Assembly (NCBI GenBank): GCA_907165065.1
Contig: OU015534.1
Coordinates: 9,245,686 to 9,309,685, forward strand
Direction: 5' to 3'
DNA length: 64,000 bases
Source of the DNA: Caprimulgus europaeus
Taxonomy: Eukaryota; Chordata; Aves; Caprimulgiformes; Caprimulgidae
The notes below the pieces were generated by a model that was given only the letters and a program-made list of their open reading frames with translations, was not told the origin of the DNA and did no database searches. The translations under genes were made by a program, and so were the position numbers. Of this stretch, positions 50,200-61,267 are shown piece by piece. Within the stretch, counting starts at the first letter, position 1. Each line of letters begins with the position of its first letter.

Positions 50200-50780
50200 T
50201 GCATTTTTTTCTCTGAAGTATATGACTTTTTCATCAGGGTGAAAATCTGTCAAATGGCCATTTCAGACTGCCTAGAAATTATGAGGCTCTGGAATCTATT
50301 AAAACATAAATGTCAAAAGAAAATTACTGCAGAGTTTGTCTGGCCTTTCTTTTTTTACTCCTTGATGTTAACTTTCCTTGTTTGCTGACGCATGCTGTTT
50401 GGGTTAAAGAAAAGAAATCTTCTTAAAAAAGATGCTGCAGTTATTAACAATTTTTGCATGCCTGCAATTTGCAGACTCTCTATGTGTGTATGTGTATGTG
50501 GGATTTTCCATCAAGATAAACCTGCTTAGAAAAACGTTGTGGTTAAAAAAAAAAAGGGAGGGGAGAAAGAAACTGGATGCCATAAAACCAGAACTAAATA
50601 ATTACCTTTTTTCCCTGTGAATATTTCTGAATTATACTTGTAATGCACTATAATAACAAAAAACATGTTTTCTTAAGTGTAAATAGATTTGCTGTTTACA
50701 TAGGAAGCCTGTGCCAAAGCTATTTTTGAGGAAGCAGATGTCAAGGGCCTAAACAAAACCTGAAGTGTACATAGACATTA
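50200..50780. promoter_or_regulatory. Possible conserved regulatory block with a Maf-type site
   Basis: Non-repetitive AT-rich segment containing TGCTGACGCATGC at 50383-50395. This holds a complete Maf recognition half-site (TGCTGACG) followed by a partial second half. Nearby words include AATAATTACC, TATTAACAAT and GTTAAC. An A11 run lies at about 50546-50556. It has the texture of conserved non-coding DNA, but conservation cannot be judged from one sequence. Confidence 0.3.
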
Positions 50781-52460
50781 TGAATTGCACTTGCATTCAG
50801 AGGCAGAGTGAAGACAGCGAGCTTGTTAAATTTTACTAGATTGTCTGCAAAACGATGCTATTGAGGTGACTACATGGTGTGAGATTGATTATGGAATAGA
50901 GAATATCAGTCCCTTCCAAAGCTCAACCTACAATCCATGATTTTCTCTTAAAGCACTTTGTACTTCCACTATACAATTAAAATAAAATTCAGAGAAGGGT
51001 CAGATCCCCTGGTGGTTGGCATAACTTGCCAGCCTCATCTCTGCAAGCCCTGAGGAAATGCAGCAGAGTCTTGGTCCAGAGTAGGAGCCATCAGTGGCTG
51101 AGGAAAGTCCCAAGTGGAAGGAGACAAGTGGTACCAGGAGCAAGTGCAGAGAGGTGGCTTGTATCTGTTCTTCTCAAATACTGGAAATCAGATCCATGAC
51201 CACGGGAGCCATCAGGAATTACTGGTGTATGCAGTACTGGGAAAACAATCTGAACAGGCAAAATAAAAGATGTCCCAGGGTTTGACTGCATTGGGAACTT
51301 TCCTTTCTCCAGCTTCTTTCTGCATAGATGTGTTTAGTTTATTACATATTTCAATATAGCACTGGGAAAAGGTGTGGGACAGTCTGGAGGTTCCAAGGAT
51401 TTAAGAACTGGAAACCTACAATTAATTTTGGTTAAGGAATTGCAATGGATTTAGATGTTTTAAGCAGCAAAGAATGAGCTAAGGGTCTTGTGCTATTCTG
51501 CAGGGCTGGATTAAGTCCAGGCACAGTTTGCTGCTGGGAGGGGAGTTATGACAATACCGTGTCTGGAAGGACAGGACAGCTTCTCGGTTGGGCTTAGCAA
51601 AGCCTGGGGGCCTGATGCACGTTTGCACGAGTGCTCCCTTGCACTGTGGTGGAGGTGTTGATTATTGTCAGCAGGCTGCGATGCTGTATGTGAGAGTCAG
51701 GCGTGTTTTACAGGGAACATTAGGAAGGTTGGCAGGAGACCCTTTTTCCATGTTTGCAAATAACATGATGTGAAATTCAGCAGTTTTGTGGCTGTTGAAC
51801 AGGGCCACAGAGAGTCTATTAGGGCACATGTGTTTCCAAACTTTACCAAAGCTCAAATACCTCCCAGTAGCTCTGTATCAAAGAATAAGGCATTAATTTT
51901 CCTGAGCACATGCTGTAGCAGTGAGCTGCACCAGAAAGGAAGCTTACAGAGTTCAGTTTGATCAGTGTAAGTCTGCGCAAGGGATCACTAAAACCCAATA
52001 AAATAACATTGCGGTCCTTAGAAAGTGGGCTTGGTGACACTGGAGCGATACCACATCCCGGTGATCATCCTTGGTGGGGCTTCCATCTCTAGAAAATGCG
52101 TTGTCTTGTCTAAAACACTGTCCAGAACTTGTCACATGTTTTATTATTACCTCACCAATTATGTCATAGGGTACACGTAATAAAATACTTTGGGGAAAAG
52201 ATTTAGCAATTTTAATATGTGTGCAACACCTTCATTGTACTCTCTTGCTAGTTTGTGATCCACCAGCATTTGGTGTGATTAGTATTAACAATAAAAACCT
52301 TCAACGCCATACAGCTGATCCCAGAGCCTGGCTACAGAAATGAATGAGAGGGTAAAAAACCGAGTGGTTTATTTAATTTACTTTAGCTTTATGACTGTTA
52401 AACGGATGCTGAGATTTTCTCAGCATCTCTGAGTCTAGTTAGCTGCACAAACAGGGGCGA
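50781..52460. other. No recognisable gene
   Basis: Short open frames only (66 codons or fewer). No repeat named until the CR1 insertion. Confidence 0.55.
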
Positions 52461-52726
52461 TCATAGAATCATAGAATCATAGGATGGTTTGGGTTAGAAG
52501 GGACCTTAAAGATCTTCTAGTTCCAATCCCCGTGCCATGGGCAGGGACACCTTCCACTAAACCAGGTTGCTCAAAGCCTCATCCAGCCTGGCCTTGAACA
52601 CTTCCAGGGAGGAGCAGCCACAGCTTCTCTGGACAACCTGTGCCAGTGTCCGAGCACCCTCACAGTGAAGAATTTCTTCCTAATATCTCATCTAAACCTG
52701 CCCTCTTCCAGTTTAAAGCCATTATC
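52461..52726 (-). mobile_element. CR1 LINE 3' end, reversed, youngest-looking copy
   Basis: It starts with three near-perfect terminal units (ATCATAGA, ATCATAGA, ATCATAGG) and continues 'tggtttgggttagaaggga', 'ccttaaagatcttctagttc', 'gccatgggcagggacacctt', 'ccaggttgctcaaagcctca', 'gccttgaacacttccaggga' and 'agtgaagaatttcttcctaa' to 'agtttaaagccat'. By eye only a minority of positions differ from the common avian CR1 tail of the CR1-J/Y type. The right end is the 5' truncation. No clear target duplication is seen, as is usual for CR1. Confidence 0.97.
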
Positions 52727-55320
52727 TGTGATGGCAGATACAATGCTTGGTTTCAGAAATAGTGTCTTTCTTTCTTGGAAATTCTTTATATTTACCACAC
52801 ATAGCAGTTTTTTCTGGGATCTTTGAAGTTTTGGAGAAAGTTAGTATTAGTCCCAGATTTAGAAGTAGAACTTGATCTTCTTAGTACTGCTTCCCATGAG
52901 TGGAATTAGCAGGAACTAAGGCACATAATTTCTTGCTGGATTGCTACCAGAGCTGAAAATCAAATAGTTTGGGGGTGAACTCCAAAGGAAAAGTTTTTTC
53001 ATACCCTGGGTGAAATTAACCAAGAATAGCTTTAATTCAAACACAATTTACAGAATACAAGATTTTCCTTGACTTCTGACAAAAACAATTGTAGAGTATT
53101 TTGAAAACTCAACATGTTTTTGTCAGTTTGAGGAATAATAATGTGTAATAATTTATTCTGAAACCTTTGTAGTAAAATGTTTTGAATAATTTAACTTTTT
53201 CCATTGAAACACTGCAGTGAATATTCTAAGTTTATTTAAATTTAAGTGTTAATAATATAAATAAAGATCATTTAAATCAATCCATACAACATATGCCATG
53301 TTCATGGTTTCTCAAATTTCTAGACAGCAGACATAGAAGCACAAAATTGTTTCTTATTTACTAGAAACTATATAAAAGCTTAGATCAAGAGATTGCACTT
53401 GTGAAAACTCTTTGCAATGTTGCTTGTAATTTTTCCTTAGAATGGCAAAATTTCTTGAGTAGATTTGGGCAGGAGATGACATAAAATAGACTTTCATAAA
53501 ATCTATGTACCTCTGAATAGTTCAGAGACTGTGAAGTGGAAACCAGCCATACTATCTATATATTCTGCACTTCATTGCAGCTCAGGTGGTGCAAACTGGG
53601 GTCTTTTCCTACATACAAGCGATCAAAGGAAAGGTACAAAAAAGCTGAAGATATGACTGCCTGACCCAATATAGAAGAAACATTTCCTGAGCCGAAGTTA
53701 GATGGAAATGGACCTGAGATGCTTCTCACAGGCTCTCAAGAGGACTTAGCAAGAAGACAACAAATCCATGGTGAGGTTGGAAGGGACAACTTCAGCGCCT
53801 GCGAGGACAAACTGCAAATTTTATGGGTGATCATAGGGCTGTGCAGGCCACTGCCAGGTCCAGGGCCTCTGAATGAAGGAGGATGACACAGTGGAGAATG
53901 CAGTCTGGGAGAATGTAATGATAATAGCAGTCCTACACCTAGGTTTCTGAGAGGAAACAAGAAGATTACCTCACAAAATAAGTATTAAGTTATTCACTTA
54001 AGAGAGGAAAGTTAATGCCTAGGCAATATGCCTAAATCTAAGAGATTTATCGTTCTCTTAGAACTGTGCTTCTTCTGCCAGAAGTTCTGCATTAGGTTCT
54101 CCTGAGGGATTACACCATGATCTGGTTCAACCTATTGTTCTAAGGACTTCCAAGAGTTTGTTTAGGTATCTAACCTACATTCTGTATGTGTTTATGCATA
54201 CAATTATTTACATGGTTACAGGCATGCACGCGCTGTTTATTGAGAAGTGCTGAGGTTTGTGATATGTAAGCAATGCCCTGTAGGCTGTAGTAAGTGTTCA
54301 CAAGACTTCCAACCCAAGGCACAATAGTTCTCCTTATAAACGAAATCCCTAGTCCATGTATGTTTTATTACACTCTTGAAGAATGCATTTTCCTCTCCAA
54401 ATCTGATTCACTTTCACTTACTGTCTATTGAAACATCTTTTTTTCATAATTCAGAGGGACTTGCAAGACCCATGGCCAGTAGAAGGACTCTAATGAAATC
54501 CATCTTGGGTAGAGAGGGAGAGGCTGCTGTATAGTCTTTATCCCAGTATAGAATGATATAGGCAAGAGTGAGTATGACTGGAGGTCTGTGCTTAAGACAA
54601 GCTACCATGGGAGCTGCAGGCCCCTGTGTGGGAAGATGGACTTGATAGAAGTGTGGTTGTCTGGAGCTCTGAAAGGTGCTGAGAGGGTGTCTTGTGTACT
54701 GGTGGGAATTGCACTCAGTCTCAAGATGAATCTCATCACTGTGGCAAGATCAGTGCTTTGCTGTCCTTGGTAATAAACATCAAAGCCAGAGAAGTCTCCT
54801 CAGGAGAACTGAAGATGTTCCTAGCCAATGGAAATGGTGCAAAAGCTCATGAAACCCAAGTGAAATGGAGAAACAGGTGGTGCCAGGATGATGTCATGCA
54901 GGTGGCTGCTGATAGAGGCAGATTTTCTCCTCACACACATCAGTGACTCTAGTAAAGATTCAACCTATCTTCCACCTGAGAGATCCTGGCCATACATACA
55001 AATGCACAACCAAAAACCATCCATTTGATTAACTTTCCCTGGGCCTCACTCTGTGGGCTTTACTCCTTAGGATTCACTTGTGCAGAGTCTGCAGGAGACA
55101 AGAATGTTCTGCACCTCCCTAAGTTGAGACTTTAGCTTGGAAATCCAAGTGTCTTTCCTCTCCTGACATAGAGTGCTTTCAGCTACCCATAATTGCACTT
55201 GTAATTATTTTAAATTTAACTGGAGTCAAGGAGTTGCTACTCCACAAGACAAAGTGCTTGTGTTTGGATCCTGGCTGGGGACATAGTTGCTTATAATGGA
55301 TTTACCCCTCGAGGTACAGA
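52727..55320. other. No recognisable gene; AT-rich at 53.0-53.5 kb
   Basis: Strongly AT-rich from about 53000 to 53500. A lone GGTTGGAAGGGAC phrase near 53777 recalls CR1, but its flanks do not fit, so it is not called. No frame over 90 codons. Confidence 0.5.
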
Positions 55321-57934
55321 GTCACCAGGGTGGCCGTTTGGAGGTTTGGACAATGTGTGTCCATACCCAGTGCATCATTTAGCCATTAAGATAGACTTTC
55401 ATCTTGAAACTGGTGGTATATGGACATCATCTGGAGCTGGGGTACATGAGCATCATCTACAGCCAGGATGGGAGTGCACTAACGATTTGTGTGTGCGTGT
55501 GGGTGCACGCAGGCTGCAGAACATTGCTCCATCCACAGATGGCTGGGAGGGAAGTAACCACAACACTGCAGAGAACCTCTTAGCGCTGTGGGCTACAGCT
55601 TTACAAGCGAAAGGAAACCCCAATGAAAACAAACAGCTCCGGAGTAATGATCTGCTCCTCGTGTTTTGTGAATGGGGATGTGGGACAAGGATGCTGGAGA
55701 AAAGCAGGGTGGATATGGAGCTGTTTAGTGTGCTCAGTAGCTGGGGGTCTTTTTCCTATCATGGCTCAGTCAAGCACAACCTCAGGTTTCAACGGCTGGT
55801 TAGCCACATCCATTCCAGGGTTTATTTTACTATATTTTATTTTTATTGTTATTGTTGTTTTGCAACCAGGAGGGCTGCAGTGGTTTCTAGTGTGCTACAT
55901 CTCTGCAGATCTTATGAGACTCTCCTATGTGAAGTGGAAAGGAAGGAGAAAGACACATTTGAAATGAAAACAAAATAGGAAAAAAAAAGAGCACTGATGT
56001 TTGCTGAGGAATGCTCCCCACAATGCTGAAGTTGCATAAGTGCCGCCTTTGTTTCAATCAAAAATCTGCTTTTTGGGTTGAAACAAGGCCACCACTAACA
56101 AGGCCAGGAAAGAAATTTCCTAATGGTTCGAAGTGAATTTAGGATTTTGATGGAACATTTGATTCTGGGTATGGTTCATATAGCTGAAGAAACAGAAGTA
56201 CAGTCCCTCCACATCAGCCAATACATACAAAAATGCCACAGTGCAGATGCAGCCCAGGCACCCTCGCCACATGGCTAATGGATTTGAAGGGGAACCCTGT
56301 TCCTCTATGAGCAAGGGAAATGATGAAGTGACAGATAAGGGAACTCAAAGGGAACGACACAAGGTATTTTGCAGCATTTAGGATGAATTTCGTGGTGAGA
56401 TGGATTGATTACAGGCACTGTTCTTGGGCCATACATATCCTCAATAGCAGTGTACCAGCCCAGGCTGAATTTGGCTTAGGTACTGTATTATATAATCCTC
56501 TGAAGTCTGCATGGAGCGTGTTTTCCTCTCTGAGGTTTTTTCCCCTTTAATTCCTTCCTTTCCTTGAGCAGTTCCTGAAACATTTCCTTTTTCCTCTTTG
56601 AACATTCATCGCCCTGGGAACTAGTTTGGGAGCAATGGGCAGCCTGTACCAGTGAGTGTGATGGTTCTTCTGCTCTGTTTCTGTGTGTCAGAGCACCCTT
56701 CTGAGGTTCCAGGGGAGCAGCAGGTGAGACTGCTTGCCACAAAACACAAGTGTTGTCATGCACATTCATTTTTCAGCCTCACATCTTCTCTCTCCTTGGG
56801 CCCATTCTGTACCCACCCTGCCCCTTGAGCAAACCGTGTCTCTCATTAACCCAGAGCTGCTTCTCAGACGTGGGTTTGTTGCCGCTATCATGGTGTGAGT
56901 CCGAAGAACTGGGTCAGATCCCAGCCAGCCAGCAGACAGGAGCTGGTGGTAAATATTCAGCATGTAAATGCAGTATCCTTTTCCCATGTGTTTCTGGCCA
57001 GTTTGGGGCAGTCAGGCATTTTGAGAACTTCCTGAGTTGGAGGCTACCATCTGCAACAGATAGGTCAGACCACTCCCAACAGTAAAAAATATTAGATAAC
57101 TTCATCCTGAAGTGTCTCTGAGTATCCCAGGTTGGCTTTCCCAGCAGCTGCTAGTCAAATTACACCACCTGAAAGCAATGAAACCCAAAAGGAAAGAATG
57201 AGAGAGAGCAGAAAACCACTATACATCGCTTTCATAATCAACTCACCTTTTCTTCCTGTAGCAATGGTTCTTTCTGTCCCAGGTAATTGAATTTGACACA
57301 TTTTAGCCATGATGACCTTTGGCTTTCAACACATGTCTCATATGGTGGTCAATTATTTTTCAGCAAGGCACATACCATCTGCAGTTACACTAGTGAAAAT
57401 AAAATCATATGGACCATCAGTTCCCATGCTCCAGGCGTAAGCTCACAATGGTGGAGGTCAGGAAGAAATCGCACCACTCATAGCAGATGGAGGCTTTGAC
57501 ACCTTCTCCTGTAGCATCTGGAAGCAGCAACTGCTGGAAGCAGGATAGCAACCCTGCTGGGCCAAATCCTGCTGTGGTTGAGAGCAGGTCTTTATGAGGT
57601 TTTTCCACCACAGAGTATTGTTGAACTTACCATGACTACGTGATTGGCACTGGTTACTTTTCATTCTTGTCCCGGTGGGCAGTTGTAGCAAGACTCGGTC
57701 ACACCAGAGATGTGTGGCAGAGCCCGAAGTAAAAACCCAGCTGCTTTTACCCCAGTCATAGGCAAAAGAGCCAAGCCCAGCTTTCTGTCTCACAAAAAAA
57801 GCCATTTTAATGAGAGCAGCCCAGAGGGGTTTGCCTGTGTGGCAGATGAATGATTCAATGCATGTCCCAGTGCACCAATTTCCTGGACTATGAAGCCAAA
57901 AAGTGAGGATTCCCTACTGCTTGTGCTCTCTTCT
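55321..57934. other. No recognisable gene; one 210-codon open stretch
   Basis: An open stretch of 210 codons runs forward at 55346-55978 but starts at TTG. The first ATG lies past its middle, leaving under 100 codons. A different frame of 114 codons overlaps it on the same strand. The translation ends in a low-complexity Tyr/Phe/Cys patch from a T-rich tract near 55830-55860. It is judged non-coding. Later frames of up to 115 codons are likewise featureless. Confidence 0.5.
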
Positions 57935-58050
57935 CTGAAGCTTTGTGCAAATTTCTGCCTCGGTTTCCCCACCTAATATAAAGCCTGATGGTCTTTCCCC
58001 TTCTTTTGTTCAGTGAATTGAGATCTCCAGTTGAAAACTACTGAAGCTTT
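57935..58050 (+). mobile_element. MIR-family SINE, forward
   Basis: 'atttctgcctcggtttcccc' followed by 'acctaatataaagcctgatg' matches the MIR hallmark TGCCTCAGTTTCCCCATCTGTAAAATGG in two blocks. About 45 bases on, 'cagtgaattgagatctccag' plus 'ttgaaaactactga' matches the amniote MIR 3' tail (AAGTGCTTTGAGATCTACTG then ATGAAAAGTGCTA). Order, spacing and both ends agree, so this is a secure call for a decayed element. Confidence 0.8.
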
Positions 58051-58817
58051 TTATATTGGTACTTTCTCTAGGGGTGGCATAGTGTGATTGGCTTGCTTGG
58101 TTTATTGCAAGGAAGGAAACGTGCGTCTTCTTCTCCCAGCTTTGTATCCTGACAGGTTGTGCCACGGCCAGAAGGAGTGTCACTGCACCATCAGCCATGC
58201 CAGAGGCTTCTCTTGGATGAAGCCAGGTGGACTCATGAGGTTCTGTCTGCCTCTAATGACCGCCCTTGTATGATATTGGCAGATTTCCTTCCCTTAATCA
58301 TGTAAAAAGGACTTGACAGTCTGTATTACAGCTTTACAAGAACACAAGCTTGCAGGGAATTTTATGGATGAAATAAATTTCTTTAAAGGAATGCCAAGAC
58401 TCTAGGACACCTGAGATTTGGGATTTAAGTCTGTATATATTTATTTGTATATATTTATATGGTTCTCTGTTTCCACATGCCTTCCTCTGTGGAGTAGTAA
58501 TGATCCGGCAGATTCCCTGCTCTTGTGACCACCATGAAATGTTGATACATTAAACTGCCTGAGCAAGATGCTGATGCCTTCCATCTTCTCCTCTGGAGAG
58601 AGAATACAAGGAACCTGAACTTAATGGGGCAGCCAGCTGGTGTGAAGCCATTGCTTCCCCAAGGAGTGAAGATTACAGGCCTAATGAGCACCCAGCAGCA
58701 AAAAGTTGATCTGAGAGTTTCTGGGTGGTAATATTAACACTTTGGTAACAGCTTAGAGGAAAGCCCTAAGTCCTCTTGGACCTGGCTTCTGCCTGGTCGA
58801 GAAACCGCGGAGCGCAG
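58051..58817. other. No recognisable gene
   Basis: Short frames only. A small TATATATTTAT repeat lies near 58433-58459. Confidence 0.5.
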
Positions 58818-59711
58818 ATGAACGTTGTTCCAGCTGGAACGAAGCCTCCAAAATGCTCCGTCTTTGACAGGAAGAGGCAAAGGAGAGAAGTGAACACAGA
58901 AAACAGGGCAGGCAAGATGGAAATAACAGAATACTCACAGAGAGGCCTGAACTTCTTTTACTCTCTGGATGCTGCTGAGCCACCCCTTTCACCTGGAGCT
59001 ATTCTCAAGAGGAAATTGGAAGGAATCCAAAGTTGTGCTTGTGTCCACAAAAGTTCCCAAAGGGTGTCTCTTCACATACCAACACAAAGACACATATCCA
59101 TATTTCCAAATCCCTGTCCTGCACACTTCATGTGCTCAGGAATGTCTTGCAGGGTCGTGCTGTCAGCGTTTCCAGCAAAGGTTAATAATCCTACACTTGC
59201 CAAGCAATGCGTGGATATAGCTAGGAGAACATGTTTTTGTTTAAACAGCAAAACAAGAAAATGGGTTCCCCATTCCTTCTCTCCTCCTGTCTGCAATTCA
59301 AGTGGACTCCTAGTCCTGGGGTATTATTCCTGGCTGAGAGGGAAAATTTATATGAGTCCCTTGTTACTTCTCTTGGCAGCTCATCTCACTCTTCCTGTAA
59401 TACTGCAGCACTGGTCTGGCCGGGGAGCAAAGTGCAAAAGAAGATGGGAATTTGGGAGAACCAAGAAATGCTTCAGGTCAGGAGCAATATACCATGAGGG
59501 AAGATGGAGATGTGGAGGTGGGATGAACAGATTAACTGCTTCAAGCCTGCATCCAGTTCATTCCTTGAGCTGGGGAGAGAAGCACAGAGCAAGGAGAGTG
59601 CTCAGAGTGGCTCCAAATGACCCCATTCTCCTCAGCCCCATGAAAGATGAGAAGGAAAATACAGATAGTCATTTCAGTTGCAAGCGGGGCCATGATGATC
59701 ATCCAGCCTGA
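58818..59711 (+). other. Long open reading frame of unproven coding status (297 codons from ATG)
   Basis: An open frame runs 311 codons in all, 297 from its first ATG. It is the longest in the window and much longer than chance would usually give at this base composition. Against coding: I recognise no domain, the ATG context is weak (C at -3, A at +4), the translation is rich in Ser, Arg, Cys, His and Pro with few acidic residues, and smaller frames overlap it on both strands. A hydrophobic stretch near residue 195 from the ATG (MSPLLLLLAAHLTLPVIL) could be a membrane segment or T/C-rich coincidence. It might be a lineage-specific gene, an unrecognised old element, or chance. Confidence 0.2.
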
Positions 59712-60476
59712 CGTACTGAAGATGGTTTAAAATGTGCTTTCTCAAGAAGATATCTGCTCCATGGATTTATCTTTTGATATTAAATACACAAGACAGTAAC
59801 TCCCTGGCCACTCAGATTAGTTGCATGTTTTATAAAGAATGCAGACTTGAGACATTTTCTGCCAAAATATTAGCCTGTATAGTCCGTGAGTCATGCTGTC
59901 TTTAACTGGCATAATCCAAACTCACTCCTGTGATTGCACCTATGAAGAATCTGGCCCAGGCTTTGGTGTCTGTCATATGCACATCGAGTGTCTGCTCTGA
60001 GTAACACAAATGGGAACGGGATTCTGCAACTTGGGACAATCACTGAATTTGGAAAGTCTTGTCAACAAAGATCTTAAAACTTCAGCTCTCTACCAGCCAA
60101 ACCTCTATTCTGTGTCTTTGGGAAGGATGCTTGACATCCTGAATGTCTGTTTTATGAGGGAGGTTTGCCTGTGGACTTGTGTAGCTTTCATGGTAATTAA
60201 TTTTAATACAAGCACCCCTGAGTATTTGCAGAGCTGTAAAATATGGTCAGATCAAAAGCATTTGATTTTGCCTTTGGATGAATGCTGAGGTCAGCACTTT
60301 AGGGAAAAAATTACTGTTGGGTGTGCTCTGTGCAATCTTTGCTCCCTGTACAAAACACAGCATGAATATTGAGTAGGAAAAGGAAGGGCTTCTTCCCTCC
60401 AAGTTTCACTCCTGTGTAAATGGAGTGATTTCAGTTGTTCTCATGAACCACAGGTGGGGCATGAAGGATTAATACC
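59712..60476. other. No recognisable gene
   Basis: A frame of 92 codons (60010-60288) is featureless. Near 60400-60436 the words CACTCCTGTGTAAATGGAG recall an ancient archosaur palindromic repeat but are too short to call. Confidence 0.5.
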
Positions 60477-60616
60477 TCCTTCCTTCCTTCCTTCCTTCCT
60501 TCCTTCCTTCCTTCCTTCCTTCCTTCCTTCCTTCCTTCCTTCCTTCCTTCCTTCCTTCCTTCCTTCCTTCCTTCCTTCCTTCCTTCCTTCCTTCCTTCCT
60601 TCCTTCCTTCCTTCCT
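60477..60616 (+). repeat. (TTCC)n microsatellite, about 35 units
   Basis: About 140 bases of uninterrupted CCTT tetranucleotide repeat, with no visible impurity until CTCTTTCTG. One strand is pure pyrimidine and the other pure purine. Open frames through it (Phe-Leu-Pro-Ser forward; Lys-Glu-Gly-Arg reverse) are artefacts of the tetramer having no stop in any frame. Its purity implies recent expansion and likely length polymorphism. Confidence 0.99.
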
Positions 60617-60947
60617 CTTTCTGTGCCATTAGCACAGCCCATGGTGCTGCCAGGGCCTGGTACACGCAGGGCAATAGCAGCTAGGCTGCTTCCCGCTTGT
60701 GTTTGTTTTATTTTCTGGAGTTATGTTTGCTTTCCCTTCTCCTTGATAGAGAAAGGTTCATGCCGGACCCCAGGACTTGTGTGGGGGTAGAATGTGCACA
60801 CTGGAAAGGCAGCAGTGAGCAGGGCTGGGTTTGAAGCTCTGGGGAACAACCTGCCAACTTGAGACTGGCAAAGTGGCAAAAGCAGTCCTTGCCAAGTCAC
60901 GGCAGCGCAGCCATTCTGGGAATGACGACTCAGCAGTTCGCAGGGTT
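60617..60947. other. No recognisable gene
   Basis: Short spacer between the microsatellite and the tandem repeat/CR1 pair, with nothing identifiable in it. Confidence 0.5.
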
Positions 60948-60997
60948 GAGTCTCAGCAGTTCTTGAAGTTTGGAGTCTCTGCTGTTCTTGAAGTTTA
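60948..60997 (+). repeat. 25-bp tandem duplication abutting a CR1
   Basis: Two copies of GAGTCTC-GCWGTTCTTGAAGTTT-type sequence lie at 60948-60972 and 60973-60997, differing at only a few bases. A partial third echo (ACTCAGCAGTTCG) lies just upstream. The right copy runs straight into the CR1 tail. Confidence 0.85.
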
Positions 60998-61164
60998 CAG
61001 GCTGCCCAGGGAGGTTGTGGAGTCTCCTTCTCTGGAGACGTTCAAGACCCACCTGGACGCCTTCCTGTGTGAACTCATCTAGGTGTTCCTGCTCCGGCAG
61101 GGGCGTTGGACTGGATGATCTTTAGAAGTCCCTTCCAATCCCTGACATTCTGTGATTCTATGAT
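60998..61164 (+). mobile_element. CR1 LINE 3' end, forward
   Basis: 'ggctgcccagggaggttgtg' then 'gagtctccttctctggagac', 'gttcaagacccacctggacg', 'ggcgttggactggatgatct' and 'cccttccaatccctgacatt' lead to the terminal units CTGTGATTCTATGAT. The order is the canonical CR1 3' end with little decay. It is a different subfamily from the 52.5 kb copy, being of the two-step 'gttcaagacccacctgga' type. 5'-truncated to about 165 bases. Confidence 0.95.
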
Positions 61165-61227
61165 AAGACTTCACCCATGTAGGCCTCATGCTTGAAGGCA
61201 CTCAGTTCCTACTGTGAGAGACCATGT
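61165..61227. other. Short spacer
   Basis: Nothing identifiable between the CR1 end and a small tandem duplication. Confidence 0.5.
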
Positions 61228-61267
61228 CCTCCTTTTCCCCTGGTTTACCTCCTTTTCCGTGGTTTAC
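61228..61267 (+). repeat. 20-bp tandem duplication
   Basis: CCTCCTTTTCCCCTGGTTTA is followed immediately by CCTCCTTTTCCGTGGTTTA, which differs by one deletion and one substitution. Confidence 0.9.

Noticed and set aside
53770-53800. GGTTGGAAGGGAC phrase suggesting a CR1
   Set aside because: The sequence on both sides does not continue in CR1 order and there are no terminal repeats.
55346-55978. 210-codon forward open stretch
   Set aside because: It opens at TTG. The first ATG leaves under 100 codons, another frame overlaps on the same strand, and the end is a low-complexity Tyr/Phe/Cys run from T-rich DNA.
60400-60436. CACTCCTGTGTAAATGGAG resembling part of an archosaur palindromic repeat
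   Set aside because: Only about 20 bases match and no second arm could be found.
60441-60684. Open frames encoding Phe-Leu-Pro-Ser and Lys-Glu-Gly-Arg repeats
   Set aside because: Products of the TTCC microsatellite, which contains no stop in any frame.
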